Positions 45,101 to 53,765 of a stretch of DNA of 64,000 bases are shown here, piece after piece (position 1 is the first letter of the stretch; each line of letters starts with the position of its first letter). Location: the NCBI RefSeq assembly GCF_003732225.1, contig NZ_MOBJ01000013.1, forward strand, positions 1 through 64,000. The letters are read 5' to 3'. The position numbers and the translations under genes were made by a program. Source of the stretch: Pseudomonas brassicacearum (GTDB taxonomy: Bacteria > Pseudomonadota > Gammaproteobacteria > Pseudomonadales > Pseudomonadaceae). Below the pieces are notes generated by a model. That model ran no database searches and was not told the DNA's origin. It worked only from the letters and a program-made list of their open reading frames with translations.

Positions 45101-46950
45101 GTGGTGCTGCCCTTGAGGTTCTGGCGGTTTTCATCCTTGGTGATACCAAAGAATTTGCTGTCCTTGTCATGGCTGTTGCTGTGCGAGGTGTTCTGCACGC
45201 CGTCGATAGTCAACGAGCCTTTGTCGCTGATGACGCTGGCCTCGGTCCGGCCACGCACCTGGCTGCCGCTGATGCGCACGTCGTCAGCCTTGACGATCAA
45301 CTTGCCGTCGGCGTTGATCTTGCTGCCCTGATTCAGGGTCTTGCCCTGATCGGCATCACCGGTCTTGCCAAAGAACCCGCCACCGACCAGGTCGCCCGAG
45401 TAGCCGTTTTTGCTGCTGCTTTGCGTACGACTGGCGCTGCTGATATCAACCTGTTTGCCAGCCAGCTGAATGTCACCCTTGCTGGTCAGCTCCGCGCCTT
45501 GAGAAGACAACAGCTCACCGCTGCTGATGGCAATGTTCTTGCCGGCCTTCAACTGGCTGGTAACGCTGCGTTGCTCTTCGCTGCTGTTGTCCCAATTGGC
45601 TTTCCACAGGTGCTTGCGGTGGTTGCCCTGATCGCGCTGGGTGCGGGTTTCGGTCGCCGCCGTGAGACGCAGATCAGCACCGCTGTCGACCTTCAGGGTG
45701 TCACCGGCCTCGACCTTGGCGGCCTTGAGTTCGGTCCTGGCGCCGGCCTTGAGTTCGGCATTGTGGCTGGCCACGACCTGGCTGCCATGCTGGCGCGAGT
45801 CGCTGTCGGTCTGGGTCCGGTCGTAGGTTTCCCAGGTGATGCCGATGGTGCTGTTGTTCCAGCTCTCACGTTTTTCCTGAAGCTTGCGCGCTTCGATGCT
45901 GCTCAGCGTGAGGTTGCGCCCGGCATCGAGCTTGACGTTGCGGCCACTGACATCCGCCGCCGCCAACGTCAGGTCCTTGTCACTGCGCAACGCGACATCG
46001 CCCTGGCTGCTGCGTACCGCGCTGCGAGTGACGTCGAGGCTGTTGGGCAGTGCCTGGCCACTGATCTGCAAGTCACCCGCAGACTGGATTTTCACGCCGT
46101 CACGGCCTTCAACCTGGACCGGGCCGACCCGTACACCGGCGCCTTCGGCGGTGCTGACAATGTTGATGCGCCCGGCCTGCATGGCGCCGAACAGGCTGGC
46201 ATCGATGCGCGAATCCTGAGTGTTGCCGGCCGGGTCGACGCTACGCACCTGACCACTCGCGTAATCCAGCTGATTGCGGCCGACGGTCAGGTTCAGCTGG
46301 TCGCGCGCGTCGATGCGGCCCTGGCTGTCGATGCGCGGGGCGATCAGGTTGATGCTGCCTTCGCGGTTCGTCAGGCCCTGCCCCTGGATCTGTAAATTAC
46401 CGGTGGCGTCACGGGTGTTGAGACCCTGCAATTTACCGTCGTTCAGCTCGGGACGACCGACCACCAGGTTGGCATTCGGGGTATTGATGAAGCTGCCACC
46501 GTTGACCGAGATGCCGTTCGGGTTGGCCAGCACGTAGTCGGCCGAGCGCCCGAAAATCTCCTGAGCACCATTGAGGGCCGAGGCGTTACGGCTGATCACT
46601 TCGTTGAGGATCACGCTCGCGGCCTGCCCCTGGAACTGCGGGTTGGCAGCCAACTGCCCGGCGAGTTGCGACTGCCCGGCTTGCAGGGCGTTGTTCAGCA
46701 CCAGTCCCTGACGGTCGACGTTGTAATCGAGAAACTGGTTATGCGACAGACCGGCACCATTGGGTGCAACGATATTGACGATCGGTACACCGGCCTGATT
46801 TTGCAGCTGTGGGGTGCCGCCCGGACCGGGCGCGACCGTCAAGCTACCGGCAAACGCCTGAGGCAGTTGGGCAACGAGGAACAGACTGGCAATCGCCCAA
46901 CGCAGTTTGCCCCGAGGGGAAAGGTGAAACGCGAACTTTTCTATCGGCAT
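42172..46950 (-). CDS. tpsA: Two-partner secretion exoprotein (filamentous haemagglutinin type)
   Basis: A 1592-residue TpsA protein. The signal peptide ends near AFA at residue 34. The TPS recognition domain follows (about 35-280) with the family motif NPNG at 143-146 and a LVVGRPEL strand. The rest is a beta-helix of haemagglutinin repeats (many GxxxLSSxG-like and SAGDL/AGGDL units) to about residue 1500. It ends at AGIDENTR without a pre-toxin VENN motif or variable toxic tail, so it looks like an adhesin rather than a contact-dependent inhibition toxin. The partner tpsB lies 107 bases upstream on the same strand. Confidence 0.92.
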   Translation of the reverse strand: MPIEKFAFHLSPRGKLRWAIASLFLVAQLPQAFAGSLTVAPGPGGTPQLQNQAGVPIVNIVAPNGAGLSHNQFLDYNVDRQGLVLNNALQAGQSQLAGQLAANPQFQGQAASVILNEVISRNASALNGAQEIFGRSADYVLANPNGISVNGGSFINTPNANLVVGRPELNDGKLQGLNTRDATGNLQIQGQGLTNREGSINLIAPRIDSQGRIDARDQLNLTVGRNQLDYASGQVRSVDPAGNTQDSRIDASLFGAMQAGRINIVSTAEGAGVRVGPVQVEGRDGVKIQSAGDLQISGQALPNSLDVTRSAVRSSQGDVALRSDKDLTLAAADVSGRNVKLDAGRNLTLSSIEARKLQEKRESWNNSTIGITWETYDRTQTDSDSRQHGSQVVASHNAELKAGARTELKAAKVEAGDTLKVDSGADLRLTAATETRTQRDQGNHRKHLWKANWDNSSEEQRSVTSQLKAGKNIAISSGELLSSQGAELTSKGDIQLAGKQVDISSASRTQSSSKNGYSGDLVGGGFFGKTGDADQGKTLNQGSKINADGKLIVKADDVRISGSQVRGRTEASVISDKGSLTIDGVQNTSHSNSHDKDSKFFGITKDENRQNLKGSTTVSSQLSSDSNLVLKSAKDIDVVGATVSAGGSLSADAAGKLTVSSAQNTADSSTSTQNRGFDAYAKENAVGAGQYRAGIHYEDKQQTTTANETRQQGSSLSGANVELTAGGDLTLKGANVKASAGDVSLSGQNVALLTEHDSKSSTTDTTSNGGGFYYTGGLDRAGSGVDFAHSSSQDSNTQTTARTTGVESSGKLQINAGNGTLTTQGAQVVAGSTLQVTAGQVDNQAANNTESSSHKENNWSADVGANVEYKGIARPIAKAIEGVAQSKVQQPGLLDNLTQPNVGIDVEVGHSNNSRSEQNSEAVVSQFKGGAVDVQVAGAVKDQGTQYRATDGALTIKADSQVATAASNTHSSSEQSVDAKAGVRVYTTTGEDVNVRGSGAGGSRQTSESSAKAVVGSYAGNQGVKIDLRGDGQYQGSQFNGGQGGVAIKSGGDLALNQANDHQSSSTSSLRGDASLTVGTNPGAEGTNVNLGAGFQLDHKANQIEDSQARVASIQGKGPVQLSSAGDQVLQGTTIGTVVNKAADISLNAGGKLDLQAATDTHSANGSNLGGGLNVGGGKSSTEQSSGLNGNLSANFNIGRVGENSQSLKGGSLNSQGAVLLSSGSGAADAIHLQGTQVNAPSVTLDAQQGGIYQESAQSTQAVNNWGLTLGAGGNASQSTPSATNDQDVAKSGHGFDARAKIDVDNRNSTTQKNSHIQADSVVLNSAGDTHLAGARIDAKQVRGQVGGDLTVESRQDRESSVKVGIDLRLNAEKNQPGAVGKLAKTTGPLKDKVEGKAQEAFDSQRGKLEAAVDKSVEGLTSAKDSLTRSGSYSLSEKDTAGTKVADATQSALFGDKSGETSYTPTLYLDVSHTSKNSVAQASGISGSQGVDLRVGGETQLTGARVSAKEGSVDLGGSRVTSTRLSGSDYRADVGLNLSRSAVNLATGAKDELTQTPDAATAKDRKFNLGPLSVGGHYDTQVLQAGIDENTR

Positions 46951-47057
46951 GAGAACCTCTCAATAAATTAGCTGAATCAAGTTGCGCGTTGAGGAGTACG
47001 CCGCTGCTGTCGCGCTCAGATACAGCGGCTGTTTCAGGCTGTCGGGGGTGGCGGTTT

Positions 47058-48785
47058 TCATATCTGCAGGCCCAGGCGCATCAGCCAGGTTTCGGGCTCA
47101 CTCCCAAAGCCTTTGGGGGTGTTGAGGCTGCGTTGGTAATCGAAGTCGACTTGCAGGTTTTTCCAGCTCAGGTTGAGCCCGGCACTGGCACCGCTCAGCC
47201 GTTGGCCTGAAGCGCCGTGATCAGCCTTGAGCCAACCGTTGTCCAGACCCAGGCGCGGGGTGATTTGCACTGGCAGGCCGCTGTTCAGCGGCAAGCGCAG
47301 CGTGTTGCGCCAGATCGCCCCGGTAGCGCCGGATGCGCTGTTTTCGCGGTAGCCGCGGACAGCAGAATCATCGGTGCCCAGCAGTTGTTCGATGGCGGGC
47401 AACGGATCGGGGCTGTATTGCAGCGAGAGCTGGCTCTGCCACTGCCAGGCCTGCCCGGCGAACTGGCCATTGCGCCACTGGCTGAGGTTCGCGCGGTATT
47501 TGCGAAACTGCGCTTTGGGCAGGTTGCTGTTCTGGCGCTGGGCATCGTCGTCGGCGCCCCACCAATGCAGCCCTTGGGCGTAGTTGATGTCGAGGTTCCA
47601 CACTGCGCTGTTGAGCCAGAACAGATTCAACCCGGCTTCGGCCACGGTCAGCGTCGGGCTCTGAATGCCGAGGCGAATGTTCTCCAGATAACTGTCGACG
47701 TCCTTGTGCGCCAGTTGCAGATTGGCACTGAGCTGGTGACCCTGATCACGCCACAACACGCGGTCGGCGCGCAGGCTGAGCTGGTCGGTCAGCCCGCTGC
47801 TGTACAACGTGGTAGTGCTCAGTTTGAACGGCGCGCGGTACTCGGCATGACTGGCGAACAGGCTGTAGGTCCAGTAACCGTATGGGATGGCGTAATACAG
47901 GCTGGCGTTACGGCTGTAACGCGGGCCATGGTTGAGGGTGTCGCTGAGATTGATGCTGAGCAGGTCGTTGAGCTGCAACGGGCTGTCCAGACTCAGGCTT
48001 AACGTGTCGCGATCGCGTCCAGTGCTGGCGCTGCCGAGGTTGTCCAGACCCAACCCCAAGGCCCAACGCGAGGCACCACTGCTGCGTGAACGCAAAATGA
48101 TCCGCGAGGCTCCAGGCTGGCTGCCTGGGGCGATGTCGGCCGTCAGATCGAGCGAACGCAAGCGGTTCAACTGATCCAGACCCTGCTCCAGATCGCGCAG
48201 GTTCAGCGGCTTGCCGAGCATGCCGGGAAAGGCCCCGCCCAATGAGACCGGCAGACTCTGATCCTGCAGTTCGATGGACTCGACGTAACCTTCATCGACC
48301 CGAATATCCAGCGACTGACCGGCCGCCGGAGCGCTGACCAGGTACGGCCGACTGGCGATGTAACCAGCGTCGACGTACAAGCGGGTGATGGTCGCCAGCA
48401 GGTGATTGATCTGGCCAACCCCCATGCACGAAGCGATCTGCGGCTTGAGTTGCGCGTTCAGTTCACGGCTGTTCAACAGCGTGACGCCGCCAATACGCGT
48501 CCCGCTCAAGGGCCAGCAGCGTTCATCGGCAGTGACCTGCGCGGGTAACGTTGGGGTAACCGGCTCCGGGCCAAAGCTACCGCGTTCCAATTGGCGGCGA
48601 CGTTGTTCCAGTTGCAGTTGTTGCAGATCGCGTTGTTGCTGCTGTTGCTGTCGCAGGACTTCCTGCCCGGGGGCCGAGGGTTCCGCGGCGTGGAGCGGAG
48701 CTATGCTCAGGCTCAGCAGCGCGGCCAACAAACGCGGAAAGAATGGGCTGGAGAAACGCGGGACAACGGAAAGCGAAAACGGCAC
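47058..48785 (-). CDS. tpsB: Two-partner secretion outer-membrane transporter (ShlB/FhaC/HecB type)
   Basis: A 575-residue TpsB. A signal peptide (ending LHA at about 33) and a Gln/Arg-rich coiled plug helix (about 45-70) come first. Two POTRA domains (about 90-230) and a 16-strand barrel follow. The conserved loop-6 motif VRGYR is at 476-480. It exports the TpsA protein encoded just downstream. The pair is convergent with nothing else in the operon. Confidence 0.93.
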   Translation of the reverse strand: MPFSLSVVPRFSSPFFPRLLAALLSLSIAPLHAAEPSAPGQEVLRQQQQQQRDLQQLQLEQRRRQLERGSFGPEPVTPTLPAQVTADERCWPLSGTRIGGVTLLNSRELNAQLKPQIASCMGVGQINHLLATITRLYVDAGYIASRPYLVSAPAAGQSLDIRVDEGYVESIELQDQSLPVSLGGAFPGMLGKPLNLRDLEQGLDQLNRLRSLDLTADIAPGSQPGASRIILRSRSSGASRWALGLGLDNLGSASTGRDRDTLSLSLDSPLQLNDLLSINLSDTLNHGPRYSRNASLYYAIPYGYWTYSLFASHAEYRAPFKLSTTTLYSSGLTDQLSLRADRVLWRDQGHQLSANLQLAHKDVDSYLENIRLGIQSPTLTVAEAGLNLFWLNSAVWNLDINYAQGLHWWGADDDAQRQNSNLPKAQFRKYRANLSQWRNGQFAGQAWQWQSQLSLQYSPDPLPAIEQLLGTDDSAVRGYRENSASGATGAIWRNTLRLPLNSGLPVQITPRLGLDNGWLKADHGASGQRLSGASAGLNLSWKNLQVDFDYQRSLNTPKGFGSEPETWLMRLGLQI

Positions 48786-49084
48786 TCAACATCCTTGCAT
48801 TCGATTAACTGGCCTAATGCCACGCTATCAATAGGCGTGATAGTCAAACCCTGACTTCACAAATGCAAGACGCTTCCTACGTAGTATTTAATAATTAAAC
48901 ATCACTACAGTTTTCGCCGATCAGGCCGTGTGGCTCGCACGCCTGCTCAAAAACACCGCCTATCAAAAGCGTCCACCCAGGATGATCGACACCCGACGAG
49001 TGGCCGGAAAAATCAATTGTCAGAAAATATTACCTGCGTCATATTACGTCCGTAATAACGACTGATACCCCATAGGGGATTGCC

Positions 49085-50212
49085 ATGACCAACCTGAACG
49101 CCGTTGATCCTTCCCTCGCCGTGCAACCTGCGCGCCCTCCTTTGCTCAAGCGCTTACTGCTCGCCGTTGCGGGCCTCATTGCTCTGGCGTTGATCGCCTT
49201 CTACGGTTCGCACTGGTGGACCAGCGGCCGCTTCATCGAAGAAACCGATGACGCCTACATCGGTGGCGACGTGACAGTGATCGGGCCAAAGGTCGCAGGT
49301 TATGTCGAAGAAGTGCTGGTGACCGACAACCAGCGCGTCAAGGCTGGCGACCTGCTGATACGCCTCGATTCGCGCGACTATCGCGCCAGTCTGGCCAAGG
49401 CCGAAGGCGCCGTTGCCGCGGAAGAAGCGCTGCTGGCCAACCTCGATGCCACAGAGCAATTGCAACACGCGGTGATCGGTCAGGCGCGCGCCGGGATTGA
49501 CGCCGCAGGCGCGGAAACCGCCCGTTCGCGGGATGACAATGCCCGCTACAAACAACTGGTCGGCAGTAATGCGGTGTCGGTGGAAAGTGCGCAACGCGCC
49601 GATGCCACCTTCAAGACGGCTCAAGCGCAGAGTGCCCGGGCACAAGCCGAGTTGCTCGCGACGCAACGGCAGCTGGACGTGATCGCTACCCGCAAGCAAC
49701 AAGCCAAAGCGGCGTTGATGCAGGCGCGCGCCGAACGTGATCTGGCGCAACTGAACCTCGGTTACACCGAATTGCGCGCACCGGTCGATGGTGTGATCGG
49801 CAACCGCCGGGCGCGGGTTGGCGCCTATGCCCAGGCCGGCTCGCAATTGCTCTCGGTGGTACCGGCCAGCGGACTGTGGGTCGATGCCAACTTCAAGGAA
49901 GATCAGCTGGCGCACATGGTGCCGGGCCAGCGCGTGAGCATTCATGCCGACGTGCTTTCGGGCCGCGAATTCCACGGTCATCTGGACAGCCTTGCGCCAG
50001 CCACTGGCGCGCAGTTCAGCGTGCTGCCACCAGAAAACGCCACCGGCAACTTCACCAAAATCGTCCAGCGGGTGCCGGTGCGGATCCTCCTTGATCCGGC
50101 CGATGGCGTACTCGGCCAGTTGCGTCCGGGGCTGTCGGTGACCGCGTCGGTTGATACCAAAACCGCGCCCAAGGAAACGACCGTTGCCATAGCCCAGGCC
50201 AGCGCACCATGA
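49085..50212 (+). CDS. HlyD-family membrane fusion protein (EmrA type)
   Basis: A 375-residue periplasmic adaptor. One N-terminal membrane anchor (about residues 24-46) is followed by a biotinyl-lipoyl half (VTVIGPKVAGYVEEVLVTDNQ), a long coiled-coil hairpin (about 95-205), and the second lipoyl half ending ELRAPVDGVIGNRRARVGAY. It couples an MFS pump to an outer-membrane channel. It overlaps the pump gene by four bases (ATGA). The substrate is unknown and no outer-membrane channel gene is adjacent. Confidence 0.93.
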   Translation: MTNLNAVDPSLAVQPARPPLLKRLLLAVAGLIALALIAFYGSHWWTSGRFIEETDDAYIGGDVTVIGPKVAGYVEEVLVTDNQRVKAGDLLIRLDSRDYRASLAKAEGAVAAEEALLANLDATEQLQHAVIGQARAGIDAAGAETARSRDDNARYKQLVGSNAVSVESAQRADATFKTAQAQSARAQAELLATQRQLDVIATRKQQAKAALMQARAERDLAQLNLGYTELRAPVDGVIGNRRARVGAYAQAGSQLLSVVPASGLWVDANFKEDQLAHMVPGQRVSIHADVLSGREFHGHLDSLAPATGAQFSVLPPENATGNFTKIVQRVPVRILLDPADGVLGQLRPGLSVTASVDTKTAPKETTVAIAQASAP

Positions 50213-51801
50213 GCCGCGCCCTCACCGCCCAGGCACAACCGTTCAATGCCGCGAACATGACGACGGCGACCAAGGTATTTGCCTTCGCCACGATGTGCAT
50301 CGGCATGTTCATCGCGCTGCTGGATATCCAGATCGTTTCGGCCTCGCTGCGTGACATCGGCGGCGGGCTCTCGGCCGGCACCGACGAAACCGCCTGGGTG
50401 CAGACCAGCTACCTGATCGCCGAAATCATCGTGATTCCGTTGTCGGGCTGGCTGTCGCGAGTGTTTTCCACCCGTTGGTTGTTCTGCGTTTCGGCGGTCG
50501 GTTTCACCTTGGCCAGCCTGCTCTGCGGTGCAGCCTGGAACATCCAGAGCATGATCGCCTTCCGTGCCCTGCAAGGCTTTCTTGGCGGCTCGATGATCCC
50601 GTTGGTGTTCACCACCGCGTTCTTTTTCTTCACCGGCAAACAACGGGTCATCGCCGCCGCGACCATTGGTGCGGTGGCCTCATTGGCGCCGACCCTCGGG
50701 CCGGTGATTGGCGGCTGGATCACCGACGTGTCGTCCTGGCACTGGTTGTTTTACATCAACCTGGTGCCGGGGATTTTCGTCGCTGTCGCGGTGCCGATGC
50801 TGGTGAAAATCGACCAGCCGGAATTGTCTCTGCTCAAGGGCGCGGATTACCTCAGCATGGTGTTCATGGCGCTGTTTCTCGGTTGCCTGGAATACACCCT
50901 GGAAGAAGGTCCGCGCTGGAACTGGTTCAGCGATCAGACCATTCTGACCACCGCGTGGATCTCGGGGCTGGCGGGGCTGGCGTTTATCGGCCGAAGCCTG
51001 CACGTGGCCAACCCGATCGTTGATCTGCGGGCGCTGAAAGACCGCAACTTTGCCCTCGGCTGCTTCTTTTCATTCGTCACCGGGATCGGCCTGTTCGCGA
51101 CCATTTACCTGACGCCGTTGTTTCTCGGTCGGGTACGCGGTTATGGCGCACTGGATATTGGTCTGGCGGTGTTTTCCACCGGAGTGTTCCAGATCATGGC
51201 GATTCCGCTGTATGCCTTTCTGGCCAACCGCGTCGACCTGCGCTGGATCATGATGGCCGGTCTTGGGCTGTTCGCGTTATCGATGTGGGACTTCAGCCCG
51301 ATCACCCATGACTGGGGCGCCAGGGAATTGATACTGCCGCAAGCCTTGCGCGGGATTGCCCAGCAATTGGCGGTGCCACCGGCGGTCACGCTGACATTGG
51401 GCGGGTTGGCCCCGGCGCGTTTGAAGCACGCCTCCGGCTTGTTCAATCTGATGCGTAACCTCGGTGGTGCGATCGGCATCGCCGCCTGCGCAACGATCCT
51501 CAATGACCGCACCAACCTGCATTTCACTCGGCTGGCCGAGCACCTGAACAGCAGCAATGAAGCCATGAACCAGTGGCTATCACAGGTCGGCAGCAACTTT
51601 GCCGCCCTCGGTCAGAGCGGCGACACGGGCGTGACTGCCAGCCTGCACCAACTGTGGCTGCTGACCTACCGCGAAGCCCAGACGCAAACTTATGGCGACG
51701 CGTTTCTGATGATCATGGTCTGTTTCATCATCGCGACGCTGATGGTGCCCTTGATGCGCAAGGTGCAACCACCGGCCACACCGTCAGCAGATGCCCATTG
51801 A
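50209..51801 (+). CDS. DHA2-family multidrug efflux MFS transporter (EmrB type)
   Basis: A 530-residue, 14-segment major facilitator. It has IALLDIQIVSASLRDIGGGL (motif D1 region), QTSYLIAEIIVIPLSGWLSR (motif A), and the later motif C (GPVIGGWITD). It forms a tripartite-type pump with the adaptor gene it overlaps. Its last 107 bases are repeated 831 bases further on. Confidence 0.93.
   Translation: MSRALTAQAQPFNAANMTTATKVFAFATMCIGMFIALLDIQIVSASLRDIGGGLSAGTDETAWVQTSYLIAEIIVIPLSGWLSRVFSTRWLFCVSAVGFTLASLLCGAAWNIQSMIAFRALQGFLGGSMIPLVFTTAFFFFTGKQRVIAAATIGAVASLAPTLGPVIGGWITDVSSWHWLFYINLVPGIFVAVAVPMLVKIDQPELSLLKGADYLSMVFMALFLGCLEYTLEEGPRWNWFSDQTILTTAWISGLAGLAFIGRSLHVANPIVDLRALKDRNFALGCFFSFVTGIGLFATIYLTPLFLGRVRGYGALDIGLAVFSTGVFQIMAIPLYAFLANRVDLRWIMMAGLGLFALSMWDFSPITHDWGARELILPQALRGIAQQLAVPPAVTLTLGGLAPARLKHASGLFNLMRNLGGAIGIAACATILNDRTNLHFTRLAEHLNSSNEAMNQWLSQVGSNFAALGQSGDTGVTASLHQLWLLTYREAQTQTYGDAFLMIMVCFIIATLMVPLMRKVQPPATPSADAH
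51695..51801 (+). repeat. Direct repeat, copy 1 (3' end of the efflux pump gene)
   Basis: The final 107 bases of the pump gene, including its stop codon. A copy with about four substitutions lies at 52526-52632. The two copies bracket the small unknown gene at 51877-52311. Confidence 0.9.
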
Positions 51802-51876
51802 GAAGAGGAGCTGTAAGAGAGTCAGGTTTATTTCACTGACGGAAATCGCCGAGACCTCCACAGGTCATTTATTAGA

Positions 51877-52311
51877 TCAGGAGGGGGTAATGAGCTTATT
51901 GAAACCCGAGATACTTAAATCTACGGTCACTTCGAACTCAGACTGATCAGGAGCACCAACCGTATATTTAAGACTTGCAGAAAACTCTTGCTTGCTGCTA
52001 TTTATCACCAGATCAATAGCCCCCTCAAGTCCACGCCAAGATTTAACTTGTTCCCCGTCATATACATAGATAGCAAACCATCTTGCCCATTGATCATGCG
52101 AACCACTTTGAATGTTCCCCGGTAACTCAAACACTACAGTCTGTCTCCTAACCGCCGGACTTCCTGTGCTCGCCTCAAAAATTAGCAGGCCTGATCGTTC
52201 CACCATTGAAATTCCGTCTGGCACCAACGACCCTAACGGCCCCAGGTTGCCTTTACACGAACCACTTGCATTAATGATTACTTCTAATTGACTGGCATTG
52301 TTTTCACTCAT
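51877..52311 (-). CDS. Hypothetical protein in an inserted segment
   Basis: A 144-residue soluble protein with no signal peptide. It is beta-rich (alternating short hydrophobic strands) and has a GSCKGNLGPLGSLVP segment near the N-terminus. I recognise no family. The gene and its surroundings are visibly more AT-rich than the neighbours. It lies between two direct repeats of the pump gene end, suggesting it was brought in recently. The ATG has AGGAGA ahead on the minus strand, so expression is plausible. Confidence 0.65.
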   Translation of the reverse strand: MSENNASQLEVIINASGSCKGNLGPLGSLVPDGISMVERSGLLIFEASTGSPAVRRQTVVFELPGNIQSGSHDQWARWFAIYVYDGEQVKSWRGLEGAIDLVINSSKQEFSASLKYTVGAPDQSEFEVTVDLSISGFNKLITPS

Positions 52312-52525
52312 GACTTATCTCCTTCTGTTGATCTCACTCCATAGGCCATCCAGGAGTTGAAAAACTATAGCGGTATAAATCATCGCGCACACCTGTCAGG
52401 TCTGACAGTATGTTTCCCTTAACTTCTGCTGGTACTCTTACAGGTTAGGTAATGGCTGAGTCTTTCACAAAGAACTCAACCTCCTTGTTACGCGTCCACA
52501 CAAGTTGCACCGTGGAAACCTCTCT

Positions 52526-52632
52526 GCGACGTGTTCCTGATGATCATGGTCTGTTTCATCATCGCGACGCTGATGGTGCCCTTGATGCGCAAGGTGCAAC
52601 CACCGGCCGCACCGTCAGCAGACGCCCATTGA
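52526..52632 (+). repeat. Direct repeat, copy 2 (duplicated 3' end of the efflux pump gene)
   Basis: A 107-base duplicate of 51695-51801, with substitutions such as CGCGTTT to CGTGTTC and CAGATG to CAGACG. It is not attached to an open pump gene and so is a relic. It ends just before the stop of the AhpD-like gene on the other strand. Confidence 0.9.
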
Positions 52633-52639
52633 TCGCGGA

Positions 52640-53080
52640 TCAGGCCTGCGGCATTTTACGGAAACCCACCGCCAGGCGATTCCAGCTGTTGATAGTGGTA
52701 ATCGCCACGGTGAGGTCGACCATTTCCTTGGGCGTGAATTGCGCGGCGGCCATTTCGTAGTCTTCGTCCGGGGCGTGGGTCAGGCTGAGCTGGGTCAGGG
52801 ATTCGGTCCAGGCCAGGGCCGCACGCTCGCGGTCGCTGAAGAACGGGGCTTCGCGCCAGGCGGTAACGGCGAACAGGCGACGTGGAGTTTCACCGTCCTT
52901 TATGGCATCGGCGGTGTGCATGTCGATGCAGAACGCGCAGCCGTTGATCTGCGAAGCACGCAGCTTGACCAGTTCGATCAGCGACTTTTCCAGCGGCAGC
53001 TTGGAGACCGCGGTTTCCAGCGCGATCATGGCTTTAAGGGCATCCGGCGAGGCGGTGTAGAAATCGGCACGAGATTGCAT
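52640..53080 (-). CDS. Carboxymuconolactone decarboxylase/AhpD-like protein
   Basis: A 146-residue alkylhydroperoxidase-fold protein with the redox motif CAFCIDMH (CxxC followed by His), expected to act in peroxide or thiol chemistry in the cytosol. The ATG at 53080 has GGAG seven bases ahead; an in-frame start at 53140 lacks one. Single-gene unit. The exact substrate cannot be read from the sequence. Confidence 0.9.
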   Translation of the reverse strand: MQSRADFYTASPDALKAMIALETAVSKLPLEKSLIELVKLRASQINGCAFCIDMHTADAIKDGETPRRLFAVTAWREAPFFSDRERAALAWTESLTQLSLTHAPDEDYEMAAAQFTPKEMVDLTVAITTINSWNRLAVGFRKMPQA

Positions 53081-53202
53081 GGTGAACTCCGTAGCAAGTG
53101 GGGATGCGCCATACGGTAGCGCTACTGGCCATTGGCACAAATAGCCAATTATTCAGAAGTCGAGGTAGCCAATGACCGGCCTGCCCGTCTTTTGGCGCGA
53201 CC

Positions 53203-53262
53203 GTTTCTCCGGCCAAGTTGGCGATGAATCGCGCGCTGGCCCCCCTCGATCCACCGGAGTAA
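53203..53262 (+). pseudogene. Relic of a DUF6124 gene (3' end)
   Basis: The frame ending at 53262 reads VSPAKLAMNRALAPLDPPE. This closely matches the end of the intact protein at 53766-54146 (AELTVNRALDHLDPPDSPE), and the DNA agrees over most of the 55 bases. No start or upstream portion is seen. It indicates a former tandem copy of the gene. Confidence 0.55.
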
Positions 53263-53270
53263 CAGCAACC

Positions 53271-53415
53271 GTAGCAGCTGCCGAGCCCGCGAGGCTGCGT
53301 TCGAGGACGCAGTCCTCGCAAACCCTGTGTACGCGGTTTACCTGAATGAACGTGTTGCATGATTTTACGACCGCTTCGCGGCCGAACGCAGCCTCGCGGG
53401 CTCGGCAGCTGCTAC
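53271..53415. repeat. REPIN, GTAGCAGCTG family
   Basis: An inverted pair of GTAGCAGCTGCCGAGCCCGC elements with a central spacer; same family as 1395-1530. Confidence 0.88.
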
Positions 53416-53635
53416 GACGGGTGTTTAAGCTTGCCTACGCAGTGCCCATCAGAGGCTACAACACCTTGCGTAGCGACCTACACCTGCGCCAGAATCCGCC
53501 GGCTTGTGCACCTTGGCCCTGGCTTCTATTGTTCTCCTGTCGCTGCCCATCAGCGATCGGGTTTAGCAGCTCGGAGGTTTCACGTAGGTGCACTGCACTC
53601 CAGAAAATCAGGTATTCCCTATCCCTGAACTCTAT
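53416..53635. other. Gene-free stretch upstream of the DUF6124 leader
   Basis: About 220 bases with no supportable gene on either strand. Minus-strand open frames through here and the leader (for example 53456-53716) have no ribosome-binding site and end in Arg/Gln-rich sequence. Confidence 0.5.
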
Positions 53636-53717
53636 GGTGGCTGTGCGCAGGGCGCCCTCGGGCGCGCCGGTTTTTCGTGATTCCTCCCGGTCTGCTAACC
53701 TGCGTACAGCCGCCACC
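53636..53717 (+). ncRNA. Candidate structured leader RNA before the DUF6124 gene
   Basis: GGTGGCTGTGCGCAGG pairs across about 48 bases with CCTGCGTACAGCCGCCACC, enclosing a GCGCCCTCGGGCGC hairpin and a CCGG ... CCGG closing pair. The fold ends 48 bases before the start codon. I recall similar sequences upstream of related Pseudomonas genes, which would suit a cis-acting RNA. Whether it is transcribed or regulatory is inference. Confidence 0.45.
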
Positions 53718-53765
53718 CTCGTTTAGCAGCGAATCGGTGGTAGCTCCAAATAGGAAATCACGAGA

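Noticed and set aside
42199-46395. Long plus-strand open frames (832 and 516 codons) opposite tpsA
   Set aside because: They are antisense shadows of a GC-rich repetitive gene; the minus-strand frame has the signal peptide, TPS domain and tpsB partner.
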